Assembly: GCA_022826505.1 (NCBI GenBank)
Contig: JAJDUQ010000097.1
Location: forward strand, 1 to 34,517
Length of the DNA stretch: 34,517 nucleotides
Reading direction: 5' to 3'
Source of the DNA: Gammaproteobacteria bacterium
GTDB taxonomy: Bacteria > Pseudomonadota > Gammaproteobacteria > HK1
This document shows, piece after piece, positions 18,605 through 26,618 of the stretch. Position 1 is the stretch's first letter. Each line of letters starts with the position of its first letter. A model generated the notes under the pieces. It searched no databases and was not told the origin of the DNA. It saw nothing but the letters and a program-made list of their open reading frames with translations. Made by a program: the position numbers and the translations under genes.

Positions 18605-19432
18605 TCACAGCTCGATCTCCGAGTCGAATACCCACGCCGTGGGGCCCGTCATCCAGACCGCCTCGCCTTCGCCTTCCCATTCGATTCGGAGCCTGCCGCC
18701 GGGAAGATCCACCTGCGTGCGCTCATCCAGAGCGCCACTCAGTCTCCCCGCGACGACCGCCGCACACGCCCCCGAGCCGCATGCCCGCGTCTCGCCGACT
18801 CCCCGTTCGAACACCCGCAGGCGCAGCCGGTCACGCGCAACGACCTGAGCGAACCCCACATTCACACCTTCCGGGAAAAAGGGATTCGCCTGCAGCGCGG
18901 CCCCCACGCGCGCCACCGAAGCGACCGCCACGTCCGGCACCCGCACGACCGCGTGGGGATTGCCCATCGACACCGCCGCAAACCGAACCTCGTCGTCGCC
19001 AATGTCCAGGCGATAGCTCGCGGCGCGCCGCGACGCCGCGATGGGAATTTCGCCGGGTTCGAGCCGGGGGACTCCCAGGCGCACGCGAACCGAACCGGCG
19101 CCGCCGACCGTCGCGAGCACGCACCCTCCCGGCGTCTCGAAGCGGATTTCGTCGGAAGCGACGAGACCCCGCTCGCGCGCGAACACCGCCATGCAGCGCA
19201 TGCCGTTCCCGCACTGCGCGGCGCGGGAGCCGTCGGCGTTGAAGATGACGACACCGAGGTCGCGGTCCGCAGCCCCAGGACGAACCGCCATCAGCACCTG
19301 GTCGCACCCGACGCCCTCGCGCCGATCCGCGAGAAATCGGATTTGCTCCACGCTTGGCAGGGGCGAACGCGTCGCGTCGGCCACCACGAAGTCGTTGCCG
19401 AGGCCGTGCATTTTCGAAAAGCGCAGACGCAT
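18605..19432 (-). CDS. dapF: diaminopimelate epimerase
   Basis: 275 residues (E. coli 274). It interconverts LL- and meso-diaminopimelate for lysine and peptidoglycan. KMHGLGNDFVVAD is the N-terminal signature. The two catalytic Cys are C74 in AQCGNGMRC and C218 in ETRACGSGACAA; MGNPHAV and NPFFPEGVNVGF are substrate loops. The ATG start gives the standard length. It heads the dapF-xerC-hslV-hslU run, with 106 bases separating it from brnA upstream. Confidence 0.97.
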   Translation of the reverse strand: MRLRFSKMHGLGNDFVVADATRSPLPSVEQIRFLADRREGVGCDQVLMAVRPGAADRDLGVVIFNADGSRAAQCGNGMRCMAVFARERGLVASDEIRFETPGGCVLATVGGAGSVRVRLGVPRLEPGEIPIAASRRAASYRLDIGDDEVRFAAVSMGNPHAVVRVPDVAVASVARVGAALQANPFFPEGVNVGFAQVVARDRLRLRVFERGVGETRACGSGACAAVVAGRLSGALDERTQVDLPGGRLRIEWEGEGEAVWMTGPTAWVFDSEIEL

Positions 19433-19538
19433 GTCAGAGAGGGTTCAAGAGTGAATCTCGGATACGGAATACGGCCGCCAAATCGGCACCGGCAATCGCT
19501 TCAATCGCCGGTGAGCCCGATGTCGCGGACCATCCGAT

Positions 19539-19754
19539 TCATTGCAGCCGCTCGGCAATCCAGAACTTGATGAGTGACTGTCGGGTAATGCCCAGACGTC
19601 GTGCCTGCCGATCCAGTCCCTCGACCATCCACACCGGGAAATCCACGTTGACCCGCTTCATGCGTGCATTCGGCCGAGCGGCCCTGGACCAGTCGACCTG
19701 ATCGTCGATGTCCTCTCCGTCGTCGAACTTCCGGTCGAAATCAGCCGCTTTCAT
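19539..19754 (-). CDS. brnA: BrnA-type antitoxin (ribbon-helix-helix)
   Basis: 71 residues. The acidic N-terminal half (FDDGEDIDDQVDWSRA) probably wraps the toxin; the C-terminal half carries a CopG/ribbon-helix-helix-like DNA-binding segment (RVNVDFPVWMVEGLDRQARRLGITRQSLIKFWI listed by its ends: RVNVDFP to SLIKFWI). BrnA neutralises the BrnT RNase and represses the brnTA promoter. The start at 19754 has a perfect AGGAGG (19764-19769) lying within brnT. It overlaps brnT by 14 bases, the toxin-first order usual for brnTA. Confidence 0.85.
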   Translation of the reverse strand: MKAADFDRKFDDGEDIDDQVDWSRAARPNARMKRVNVDFPVWMVEGLDRQARRLGITRQSLIKFWIAERLQ

Positions 19755-20001
19755 ATCGTTCGACCTCCTGATTTCGCGCCCGACGCACCGAAATGATCCG
19801 AATATTGTTTCCACGGCGGACACAGACCGCAGACCAGTGCCGGCCCCGGTGCCTGCCGATGACCAGGAAGCGAGGTTCGTCCTCGGTCCTCGCCGGAGCT
19901 TCGAGAAGTCGGGGATCGCTCCAGAGCGCCTGAGCCTCTTCGAAGTCGATACCGTGCTTCGCCTTGTTCGTAGCGCTCTTGCCCAAGTCGTACTCAAACA
20001 C
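19741..20001 (-). CDS. brnT: BrnT family toxin (RelE-fold RNase)
   Basis: 86 residues. FEYDLGKSATNKAKHGIDFEEA is close to the BrnT consensus (WDxxKxxxNxxKHGxxFexA). The body has ARTEDEPRFLVIGRHRGR, VCVRRGNNIRIISVRRARNQEVERY, ending with the Arg/Glu-rich catalytic region. BrnT cleaves RNA and arrests growth until bound by BrnA. GTG at 20001 gives the standard N-terminus. An AT-rich promoter with repeats lies directly upstream. The pair sits between DUF1841-nth and dapF, a core region, so it is probably an acquired cassette. Confidence 0.88.
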   Translation of the reverse strand: MFEYDLGKSATNKAKHGIDFEEAQALWSDPRLLEAPARTEDEPRFLVIGRHRGRHWSAVCVRRGNNIRIISVRRARNQEVERYESG

Positions 20002-20014
20002 GATGAGCGGATTC

Positions 20015-20030
20015 TATACAAAAATTATAC
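20015..20030 (-). promoter_or_regulatory. brnT promoter -10 and direct repeats (candidate BrnA operator)
   Basis: On the minus strand a perfect TATAAT lies at 20029-20024, placing transcription start about 15 bases before the brnT GTG. The -35 is poor (around 20047-20052). GTATA occurs twice with an 11-base period (20030-20026 and 20019-20015), overlapping the -10. The tract is strikingly AT-rich against its surroundings. Autorepression by BrnA at these repeats is inferred from the family. Confidence 0.5.
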
Positions 20031-20150
20031 TTTTTTGGATCCTCCATTGAACCGTTCCACGATGTGTCATGTCGGGCCGCCATCGTGTCGTACGTGACCA
20101 CACCGATTCGAGCCGGTCGGACTCCGCGTATTTCCCGATTCCGGCACAGA

Positions 20151-20591
20151 CTATCGTTGTCGCGGTGTCTTCAGCCGCCGCACGCGGCTCAGGTATCGCG
20201 CTTCATCCGGAATGCCGCCGGTCCGCTGCGCGTCCCACAGCGTGTCCGCAAGACACTCCATGAGCGCGTGCTCCAGCCGGTGCGCATCCGCGAATCGGGG
20301 CAGCAGCTTCGCATACAGCTTGCGCAGACCCGGCGGGCGATCCGTCGCGAGTTGCTCGCGAATCGCAACGTGCAGGCCCATGTGCAGGAACGGATTCGAT
20401 CGATCGGCCTCGGACGAATATTCACGCGCGAGCACATCCGGGGACTCGAGGACGGGATGGTACTCCGGGTGCTCGGCAATCACCTCGGCAAGGAGGCGCT
20501 CCAGGGGCTCGAGGGCGTGTCCGGCGCGCGACTTCGACCACGCGTCCACGTAGGCCCGTCGCAGGTCGTCACGGTCGCTCCCGTACAGCAA
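20151..20591 (-). CDS. DUF1841 family protein
   Basis: About 146 residues, function unknown. The whole length fits DUF1841: LLYGSDRDDLRRAYVDAW, ALEPLERLLAEVIAEHPEYH, SNPFLHMGLHVAIREQ, ATDRPPGLRKLY, ALMECLADTLWDAQRTGGIPD. It is likely cytosolic and helical. TTG at 20591 is chosen because it is the only plausible start near the family N-terminus and has AGGTAGGG just upstream; it lies 8 bases after the nth stop. Being directly downstream of nth is a recurrent placement in beta/gammaproteobacteria. Confidence 0.8.
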   Translation of the reverse strand: MLYGSDRDDLRRAYVDAWSKSRAGHALEPLERLLAEVIAEHPEYHPVLESPDVLAREYSSEADRSNPFLHMGLHVAIREQLATDRPPGLRKLYAKLLPRFADAHRLEHALMECLADTLWDAQRTGGIPDEARYLSRVRRLKTPRQR

Positions 20592-20599
20592 TGCCCTAC

Positions 20600-21235
20600 C
20601 TACCCGGTTTCCTTGTGCCGGTACTCGCAGAGGTCGGCGATGATGCAGCGACCGCAGGCGGGTTTTCGGGCCGTGCATACATATCGGCCGTGCAGGATCA
20701 GCCAGTGGTGCGCGTCTCGCTTGAACTCGCTCGGGGTCCAGCGCTCCAGGCGATCCTCGACCTCGCGGGGAGTCTTGCCGCGGGCCAGCCGGGTCCGGTT
20801 GGCGACGCGGAAGATATGGGTATCGACCGCAATCACGGGTATGCCGAACGCGGTGTTCAGCACCACGTTCGCGGTCTTGCGTCCCACTCCCGGCAGGCGC
20901 TCCAGCGCCTCGCGCTCGCACGGAACTTCGCCGCCATGGTGCTCGAGGAGGAGCCGGCAGGTCGCGACCAGGTTCTTCGCCTTGGCGTTGAACAGGCCGA
21001 TGTTCCGGATGTGCGCCCGCACACCCTCCTCGCCAAGGTCGCGCATGGCCGCGGGAGTGGAAGCGGCCGGGAACAGGGATCGCGTCGCCTTGTTGACGCT
21101 CACGTCGGTCGCCTGCGCGGAGAGAATCACCGCGACAAGCAGCTCGAACGGCGTCGAGTACACCAGTTCCGTCGTCGGCGACGGATTCTCGGCGCGGAGC
21201 CTTTCGTAGATTGTCCTGCGCTTGTGCGCGTTCAC
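20600..21235 (-). CDS. nth: endonuclease III
   Basis: 211 residues, the same as E. coli Nth. It is a bifunctional DNA glycosylase/AP lyase for oxidised pyrimidines. The helix-hairpin-helix LPGVGRKTANVVL carries the catalytic Lys; the Asp is in AVDTHIFRVANR. The C-terminal 4Fe-4S cluster motif is CTARKPACGRCIIADLC (CX6CX2CX5C). GTG at 21235 overlaps the rsxB TGA by four bases (GTGA). The frame upstream lies within rsxB and is a shadow. Confidence 0.96.
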   Translation of the reverse strand: MNAHKRRTIYERLRAENPSPTTELVYSTPFELLVAVILSAQATDVSVNKATRSLFPAASTPAAMRDLGEEGVRAHIRNIGLFNAKAKNLVATCRLLLEHHGGEVPCEREALERLPGVGRKTANVVLNTAFGIPVIAVDTHIFRVANRTRLARGKTPREVEDRLERWTPSEFKRDAHHWLILHGRYVCTARKPACGRCIIADLCEYRHKETG

Positions 21236-22029
21236 CGTCCGGTCTCCGCGCCCGGCGTCGGCGCGAGAGCCTTGCGCGCCTCGACCCTGGCCACCGCCGC
21301 CGCGATGTCCGCCCGCCTCTGCTCGACGGTACGCATTCTGAGGGATTCGACGGAATCGATCCGATCGGCCCGCACCCGGCGGTGTGGCGCCGTATCGAGC
21401 GCCGCTTCCCGCGCGCGATGGCGTTCGAATCGCCGCCGCGCGAGTGGAGCGCGTTCGGCGAGCCACCCTTGCACGTTCACCGGACCGGTGCGCGCCGGAA
21501 CCATCGAAATGCAGTCCACCGGGCACGGCTCGACGCACAGGCCGCAGCCGGTGCACTCGCATTCGAGCACCGCATGCATCCACCGGCGCGCACCGATGAT
21601 CGCGTCCACCGGACAAGCGCGGATGCACACCGTGCACCCGATGCACTCGTTCTCGTCGATTCGCGCGGTCTCGCGCGGTCCCGCCACGCCGCAGGCGGAG
21701 TCGAGCGCAACGACGGGACGTCCCAGAGCGTGCGCGAGGGCCGCGACGGTCGGCTCCCCGCCGGGCGGACAGCGGTTGATGTCCGCTTCACCACACACCA
21801 GAGCCTCGGCGTAGGGACGGCATGCGTCATAGCCGCAACGGCGGCACTGGGTCTGTGGCAGAAGCGCATCGACGGCGTCGATCGTGGCGGCGGTGGAAGC
21901 GTCCGAGGGAACACGGGCATGCACGGTTCGTTCCGGCACCGTTTCGGCATCGCGACCGGTGGCGGCACTCACGGAGTCCGCATCACGGCGGGACCGAACG
22001 CGCGAGGGGCGATGCCGACGGAGGTCCAA
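21232..22029 (-). CDS. stand-alone RsxB/RnfB-like ferredoxin
   Basis: Up to 265 residues. A 4Fe-4S domain of the RnfB/Fdh type (CRRCGYDACRPYAEALVCG, with a fourth Cys in INRCPPG) at about 60-90 is followed by two ferredoxin clusters (ECIGCTVCIRACPVDAI and ECTGCGLCVEPCPVDCI) at about 125-175 and a basic, Arg-rich tail of about 85 residues. RnfB/RsxB normally belongs to a six-subunit membrane complex; none of the others is in the window and the usual N-terminal membrane helix is missing, so a soluble electron carrier is likely. Being next to nth suggests a link to Fe-S enzymes, by context only. Start unclear: TTG at 22029 lies 6 bases after metG; GTG at 21972, 21939 or 21924 are alternatives. 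Confidence 0.85.
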   Translation of the reverse strand: MDLRRHRPSRVRSRRDADSVSAATGRDAETVPERTVHARVPSDASTAATIDAVDALLPQTQCRRCGYDACRPYAEALVCGEADINRCPPGGEPTVAALAHALGRPVVALDSACGVAGPRETARIDENECIGCTVCIRACPVDAIIGARRWMHAVLECECTGCGLCVEPCPVDCISMVPARTGPVNVQGWLAERAPLARRRFERHRAREAALDTAPHRRVRADRIDSVESLRMRTVEQRRADIAAAVARVEARKALAPTPGAETGR

Positions 22030-22035
22030 CGGCGC

Positions 22036-24075
22036 TCACTTCACCCGCATGCCGGTCGCCACGCCCTCGTCGACACCGAGCAGCCAGATGTCCGTCCCCC
22101 CGGGGCCCGCGGCGAGAATCATCCCGTCCGATACGCCGAACCGCATCGCTCGGGGGGCGAGATTGGCGACGACCACCACATGACGGCCGACGAGGGTCTC
22201 CGTCGGGTACGCCGCGCGGATGCCGGCGAACACGGTTCGCTCCTCGTCGCCGATGTCCACTCGAATCTCCAGGAGCTTGTCCGCGCCTTCCACGAGCCTG
22301 GCATCGAGAACCCTGGCGACGCGCAGGTCGACCTTGGCGAAATCCGAGATGTCGATGCGGTCGAGCGTCTCGGCGCCCGGCTCCGCTCCGGGATCGTCCT
22401 TCTCCTCCGAGTCCATGGATTCCGAGACCATGGCATCAATCTTCCCCTGCTCGACTCTCGTAAGGAGAGGTTCGAATCGGGCGATCTCGTGGTCGAGCAG
22501 CGGCGATGCCACATCGTCCCAGGCGAAATCGCCGCAGCGCAGGAACGATGCCGCGCGCTCGGCGGTACGGGGCAGGACGGGCTTGAGCCAGGTCATGAGC
22601 ACCCTGAACAGGTTGAGGCCGACGGTGCACACGTCGCGCACCTCCTCGCGCTTCGAATCGTCCTTGACCAGCACCCACGGCTTGCGTTCGTCGATGTACT
22701 GGTTCGCGCGATCCGCGGTCGCCATCACCTCGCGCATGGCCTTGCCGAACTCGCGGGAATCGTAGAGCGCGGCGATGCGCGTCGACGCGCCGACCGCCTC
22801 GCGGTACAGACCGGGCTCCGAGAGCCGCGCGGACAGTCGGCCCTCGAAGTGCCGGTTGATGAAGCTCGAGCACCGCGACGCGATGTTGACGACCTTGCCC
22901 ACGAGATCGGAGTTCACCCGCCGGGAGAAGTCGTCGAAGTTCAGATCGAGATCGTCGATTCCATGCGAGAGCTTGCACGCGAAGTAGTAGCGCAGGTACT
23001 CCGGATCCAGATTGTCCAGGTACGTTCGGGCCTTGACGAAGGTGCCGGTACGCTTCGACATCTTCTGGCCATTGACGGTCAGGAAGCCATGGACGAACAC
23101 GCCGGTCGGCATGCGAAAGCCGGCTCCGTGCAGCATGGCCGGCCAGAACAGGGTGTGAAAGTAGGCGATGTCCTTGCCCACGAAGTGGTACAGCTCGACC
23201 TCGGAGTCCGGGCGCCAGGAACTCTCGAAATCGAGGTCGCCGCGGCGAGCGCACAGATGCCTGAAGCTCCCCATGTACCCGATTGGCGCATCCAGCCAGA
23301 CGTAGAAGTACTTGCCGGGGACATCCGGAATCTCGAACCCGAAGTACGGAGCGTCACGCGAGATGTCCCAGTCCTGCAGTCCGGCGTCGAACCACTCGTC
23401 GAGCTTGTTGGCGATCTCGGGCTGCACGGGAGGGCATCCTTCGCGGCCGCCGCCGGCCAGCCACTGCCGCAACGTCTCCTCGAAGTCGGCCAGGCGCACG
23501 AAGTAGTGCTCCGACGAGCGGAGCTCGGGCTTCTCCCCGGACAGGACCGACACCGCATCGGCGAGATCGGCCGGGCTGTAGGTGGCGCCGCAGACCTCGC
23601 AGTTGTCCCCGTACTGATCCGCCGCGCCGCAGCTCGGACACGTACCCTTGACGTAGCGATCCGGCAGGAACATGCCCTTGACCGGATCGTATGCCTGGGC
23701 CACGTCCTTGCGGGCGATGTGGCCGGCCTCCTTCAGGCGAAGATAGATCAGCTCCGAGCACGCACGATTTTCCGGCGAGTGGGTGGTGTGATAGTTGTCG
23801 AACGAAATTGCGAAGTCCCGGAAGTCGGCTCGATGTTCCTCGCCGATCGTTTCGATGAGATCCTCCGGGGTCATCCCCTCCTGCTCGGCCTTGAGCATGA
23901 TGGGCGTGCCGTGGCCGTCGTCGGCGCACACATAGGCGCAGCGATGACCCAGCCCGCGCTGGAATCGCACCCAGATGTCGGTCTGAATGTATTCCACCAT
24001 GTGCCCGAGATGAATCGGGCCGTTGGCGTAGGGAAGTGCACTCGTTACCAGAAGAGTGCGAGGCGGTTCGGACAT
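22036..24075 (-). CDS. metG: methionyl-tRNA synthetase
   Basis: 679 residues (E. coli 677). It charges tRNA-Met, including the initiator. The class I signature HLGH is at 22-25 and KMSKR at 338-342. A zinc knuckle has Cys at 146, 149, 159 and 162 (CPSC and CEVC). An anticodon-binding alpha-helical domain follows, and a C-terminal EMAP/tRNA-binding domain (about 575-679, [15 protein letters not shown]) used for dimerisation. There is an acidic linker before it ([17 protein letters not shown]). ATG start, first gene of the metG-rsxB-nth-DUF1841 run. Confidence 0.97.
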   Translation of the reverse strand: MSEPPRTLLVTSALPYANGPIHLGHMVEYIQTDIWVRFQRGLGHRCAYVCADDGHGTPIMLKAEQEGMTPEDLIETIGEEHRADFRDFAISFDNYHTTHSPENRACSELIYLRLKEAGHIARKDVAQAYDPVKGMFLPDRYVKGTCPSCGAADQYGDNCEVCGATYSPADLADAVSVLSGEKPELRSSEHYFVRLADFEETLRQWLAGGGREGCPPVQPEIANKLDEWFDAGLQDWDISRDAPYFGFEIPDVPGKYFYVWLDAPIGYMGSFRHLCARRGDLDFESSWRPDSEVELYHFVGKDIAYFHTLFWPAMLHGAGFRMPTGVFVHGFLTVNGQKMSKRTGTFVKARTYLDNLDPEYLRYYFACKLSHGIDDLDLNFDDFSRRVNSDLVGKVVNIASRCSSFINRHFEGRLSARLSEPGLYREAVGASTRIAALYDSREFGKAMREVMATADRANQYIDERKPWVLVKDDSKREEVRDVCTVGLNLFRVLMTWLKPVLPRTAERAASFLRCGDFAWDDVASPLLDHEIARFEPLLTRVEQGKIDAMVSESMDSEEKDDPGAEPGAETLDRIDISDFAKVDLRVARVLDARLVEGADKLLEIRVDIGDEERTVFAGIRAAYPTETLVGRHVVVVANLAPRAMRFGVSDGMILAAGPGGTDIWLLGVDEGVATGMRVK

Positions 24076-24257
24076 GGGAACGATTCCGTTGCTTCGCCGG
24101 CCTGTGGAAGGCGGCGTACGTTAGCATCGTCGCACGAGGCCGTCATGGCGTACCTGCGTACCCCCGGGTCCGAGACGAGTTCGATGTGCTCGCCGGTTTG
24201 ACGGACTTCGCGAAAGACGGGCGCGAGCGCACCGACAGCGACGGACCACCGGCCCGG

Positions 24258-24283
24258 GCCGGCACCGCAGGCCGGGTGCCGGC
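24258..24283. terminator. GC hairpin between isomerase and metG
   Basis: GCCGGCACC (24258-24266) pairs perfectly with GGTGCCGGC (24275-24283). It overlaps a 14-base perfect palindrome, CCGGCCCGGGCCGG, at 24249-24262. It lies about 36 bases past the isomerase stop on the minus strand. No T tract is present, so it may be a terminator, an attenuating structure or neither. Confidence 0.35.
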
Positions 24284-24318
24284 ATCCGGCTCCCGAGGTC
24301 GATGGTCGAACCTGGGGG

Positions 24319-24918
24319 CTACTTCCCGCGCATGATCGCGGCCTCGAACAGGTGCATGCGGTCCTTGCCGAAGAACTGCCGGTCTCCGGCGAAGAAGGCC
24401 GGGGAGCCGAAGACTCCCCGATCCACCGCGGCCTGGGTGTAGTCGATGAGCTTGCGCTTGATCTCCGGATCGCGGGTTCGGGCGAAGATCGCCTGGGCGT
24501 CGAAGCCGGCGGCGGTCAACACCTCCTCGATGACCGCGGGGTCGTCCATCTTCTTCTCGTCCACCCACATCGCATGGAAGACGCTCTCGACATAGTCCGC
24601 GAACCGGTCGGTGCCCAGCAGCGCCACCGCGCCGCGCATGATGCCGAGCGTCATCACCGGAAAGTGGGGATTGCGACGGAAGGGAATGTCCAGGTACTCG
24701 ACCCAGTCCCGGATGTCCCGGCTGAAGTACTTCCGTTTGGCCGGGATCGACTTGAACGCCTCCATGGGCGACGTGTTCCCGACGAGCTTGAACACGCCCC
24801 CGAGGAGTACCGGCACGTACTCGACGGTGATGCCGGTACGGGATTCGATACCCGGAATCTGGGTATGAGCGACGTAGGCGTTCGGGCTTCCGAAATCGAA
24901 AAGGAACTCTGCCTTCAC
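24319..24918 (-). CDS. 2-hydroxychromene-2-carboxylate isomerase-like protein (DsbA/kappa-GST fold)
   Basis: 199 residues of the DsbA superfamily. FLFDFGSPNAYVAHTQIPGI carries the catalytic Ser position (GSP) in place of a CXXC motif. Typical blocks are PVLLGGVFKLVGN, RDWVEYLDIPFRRNPHFP, FHAMWVDEKKMDDP and GSPAFFAGDRQFFGKDRM. Known members use glutathione to isomerise aromatic-pathway intermediates, but many orthologues act on unknown substrates; no naphthalene-type genes are nearby. GTG at 24918 has AGGAGG 6-7 bases upstream. The frame runs open to 25242 without similarity. A small ORF lies 52 bases upstream in the same direction. Confidence 0.9.
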   Translation of the reverse strand: MKAEFLFDFGSPNAYVAHTQIPGIESRTGITVEYVPVLLGGVFKLVGNTSPMEAFKSIPAKRKYFSRDIRDWVEYLDIPFRRNPHFPVMTLGIMRGAVALLGTDRFADYVESVFHAMWVDEKKMDDPAVIEEVLTAAGFDAQAIFARTRDPEIKRKLIDYTQAAVDRGVFGSPAFFAGDRQFFGKDRMHLFEAAIMRGK

Positions 24919-24970
24919 TCTCTCTCCTCCTGAAACGGCTGCGTCACGGTGTCCTGCGCGGGGGTGCGAT

Positions 24971-25159
24971 TCATGCGTGCGTGTCGGCGAGGGCAAGCAG
25001 TTCGCGGGCGGTGGCAACCATCGCCCGGTCCACCATGAGTCCGTCGAAGGTGACGGCAGCGCGCCCTTCGCGCTCGGCCGCCTCCATCGCCGCGACAATT
25101 GCGATCTCGGCCAAGACTGTCTCCTGAATCCATTCTCGGTGCGGTTCTCCGTGTCGCAT
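24971..25159 (-). CDS. small hypothetical protein
   Basis: 62 residues, not recognised. The sequence is helical and acidic/Ala-rich in the middle ([18 protein letters not shown]) with a plausible second helix ([16 protein letters not shown]). Amino-acid use looks coding, unlike the overlapping frame at 24915-25133. It lies between tRNA-Ser and the isomerase gene, 52 bases before the latter, downstream of a TTGACA box and a 13-base palindrome. The ATG lacks a strong ribosome site, so it may not be translated. Confidence 0.45.
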   Translation of the reverse strand: MRHGEPHREWIQETVLAEIAIVAAMEAAEREGRAAVTFDGLMVDRAMVATARELLALADTHA

Positions 25160-25204
25160 TTCGCCCGGTCGGTGTCGTCGAAGGCGCGCTGCGCGACGAA
25201 ATCG

Positions 25205-25235
25205 ACTTGACTCAAGTACGAATGCGGTATGTCAA
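25205..25235 (-). promoter_or_regulatory. TTGACA box and operator-like palindrome
   Basis: On the minus strand a perfect -35 (TTGACA) lies at 25235-25230. Seventeen bases downstream, where the -10 should be, is ACTTGAGTCAAGT (25217-25205), a perfect 6-1-6 palindrome and not a TATAAT match. The layout suggests a regulator-dependent promoter for the small ORF and isomerase genes. It starts 11 bases beyond the tRNA-Ser 3' end. Confidence 0.4.
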
Positions 25236-25245
25236 GCGACAAATT

Positions 25246-25333
25246 TGGCGGTGGGGGTGGGATTCGAACCCACGGAGCCTCTCGGCTCGCTGGTTTTCAA
25301 GACCAGAGCTTTCGGCCACTCAGCCACCCCACC
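25246..25333 (-). tRNA. tRNA-Ser (anticodon UGA)
   Basis: An 88-base class II tRNA including an encoded CCA (25248-25246). Acceptor GGTGGGG pairs with CCCCACC, discriminator G. D-arm GGCTGAGTGGCCGAAAGC, anticodon loop CTTGAAA with anticodon TGA at 25299-25297, a long variable arm (GAGCCGAGAGGCTC), and T-arm GTGGG-TTCGAAT-CCCAC. It reads UCA (and by wobble other UCN) codons. The long variable arm and anticodon identify Ser. Confidence 0.97.
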
Positions 25334-25741
25334 GGGCGCGGGTCGCCGCCGTGCGGCGGCACTCGCGCACCGCCGGACGGGCGGGACCGGCGGCGAGAGG
25401 CGAGGAGCATAGCGCAGAGACCGGACGGCATGAAGATTGCGCGCATCCCGGATACGCGCCGGCCACCGAGGGTCCTCGCAATACACTCCCGGTGGAGACC
25501 GGCCCGATCGCCGGGAACCGGGAGGATACGTCGAGCGCGGACCGCCCCGGCTGCGTGTCGCGCGACGCAATGCCGCGGGCCCGACGATGTCATGCTTCCA
25601 TGTCGGCCCGCGACTCGCAGAACCGGACCGTTGAAACACGGGAGCCCATGAGTATGATCGGCTTGAACGAAGTTGACTCGACGCGGTCGAAGCAGACCGC
25701 ATCATCCAGGTTCGATCGGTAATTCAGGAGGTTGACCGGCC
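25334..25741. other. divergent intergenic region, tRNA-Ser to BI-1 gene
   Basis: About 408 bases without a gene. It holds the BI-1 promoter at 25631-25658 (separate entry). For the tRNA, a weak minus-strand -10 (TATGCT at 25411-25406) is the only candidate. No open frame here looks coding. Confidence 0.5.
25631..25658 (+). promoter_or_regulatory. sigma70 promoter of the BI-1/YccA gene
   Basis: TTGAAA (25631-25636) and TATGAT (25653-25658) are each one base from consensus and separated by 16 bases. Transcription would start near 25665, leaving an untranslated leader of about 77 bases before the ATG at 25742. Confidence 0.6.
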
Positions 25742-26419
25742 ATGGCATCTCTACAACCAAGCGTAATCCGCACTCGGCGCACCGAGTCGGTGCTCGCCAC
25801 CAACAAGCTGATTCGCAACACCTACACCCTGCTCGCGATGACGCTCGCGTTCAGCGCCCTGACCGCCGGCGTCGCGATGGTGATCAACATGCCGCCGCTG
25901 CACTGGCTGATCACCCTCGGCGGCTTCTTCGGGCTGCTGTTCCTGACCTACAAGTGCGCCAACAGCGCCATGGGTCTGGTATGCGTCTTCGCGCTGACCG
26001 GCTTCATGGGACTGACTCTGGGTCCCATCATCAGCTTCTACGTGCAGGCGTTCTCGAACGGTTCACAACTCGTCATGATGGCGTTCGGCGGCACCGCGGC
26101 GATCTTCCTCGGCCTGTCGGCCTACGCGCTGACCACCAAGCGAGACTTCAGCTTCCTCGGGGGCTTCCTGATGGTCGGCATCCTCGTCGCATTCCTCGCG
26201 GGCATCGCGGCGCTCGTGTTCTCCATTCCCGCGCTCTCGCTCGCGGTGTCCGCGATGTTCATCCTGCTCATGTCCGGCTTCATCCTGTTCCAGACGAGCC
26301 AGCTCGTGCATGAGCCGAACACGAACTACATCCTCGCGACGGTGAGCCTGTACGTCTCGATCTACAACCTGTTCACGTCCCTGCTCTACCTCTTCGGAAT
26401 CTTCGGGGGCGACGACTGA
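25742..26419 (+). CDS. Bax inhibitor-1 / YccA family integral membrane protein
   Basis: 225 residues, seven predicted membrane helices covering about 25-220. The pattern LIRNTYTLLAMTLAFSALTAG at the start, GLTLGPIISFY in the middle and IYNLFTSLLYLFGIFGG with an acidic end is characteristic of the BI-1/YccA family. E. coli YccA is a substrate and modulator of the FtsH protease; other family members are proton-sensitive Ca2+ leak channels. AGGAGG lies upstream of the ATG. It is a single-gene unit with its own promoter and a strong terminator, convergent with serS. Confidence 0.94.
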   Translation: MASLQPSVIRTRRTESVLATNKLIRNTYTLLAMTLAFSALTAGVAMVINMPPLHWLITLGGFFGLLFLTYKCANSAMGLVCVFALTGFMGLTLGPIISFYVQAFSNGSQLVMMAFGGTAAIFLGLSAYALTTKRDFSFLGGFLMVGILVAFLAGIAALVFSIPALSLAVSAMFILLMSGFILFQTSQLVHEPNTNYILATVSLYVSIYNLFTSLLYLFGIFGGDD

Positions 26420-26448
26420 TTCGCATCCGCTTCCCGCGGCTGCAAGTG

Positions 26449-26477
26449 AAAAACCCCGGGCTCGCCCCGGGGTTTTT
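26449..26477. terminator. intrinsic terminator, bidirectional
   Basis: AAAAACCCCGGG (26449-26460) pairs perfectly with CCCGGGGTTTTT (26466-26477) around a 5-base loop, giving a 12-bp stem with T and A runs on either side. It ends the BI-1 transcript and could also stop serS read-through from the other strand. Confidence 0.92.
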
Positions 26478-26589
26478 CGTTTCCGGGCCTCGAACCGCCG
26501 CGTGCGCCGGCGGATCATCGGACGGTGGACAGCCCGTGCAGCGGTGAAATTCGATTTACCGGAGTGACGTCGGTGCCGGAGAGAACGGT

Positions 26590-26618
26590 CTTGGGGAAAG
26601 ATCATCGTTCCCCTCAAG
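26590..26618. other. hairpin downstream of serS
   Basis: CTTG-GGGAA (26590-26598) can pair with TTCCC-CTCAAG (to 26618) with a two-base bulge. It lies about 140 bases past the serS stop. No T tract; possible 3' processing or termination structure. Confidence 0.3.

Noticed and set aside
15606..18848. 1080-codon open frame on the plus strand
   Set aside because: It is exactly antisense to hslU, hslV and xerC, all of which have catalytic motifs. Long antisense frames are expected in GC-rich coding DNA; the translation has no domain.
21211..24201. 996-codon open frame on the plus strand
   Set aside because: Antisense to metG and rsxB; composition follows the complementary codons and no family is visible.
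25246..25333. tRNA-Ser as an island attachment site
   Set aside because: No integrase lies next to it and no repeat of its 3' end was seen in the window.
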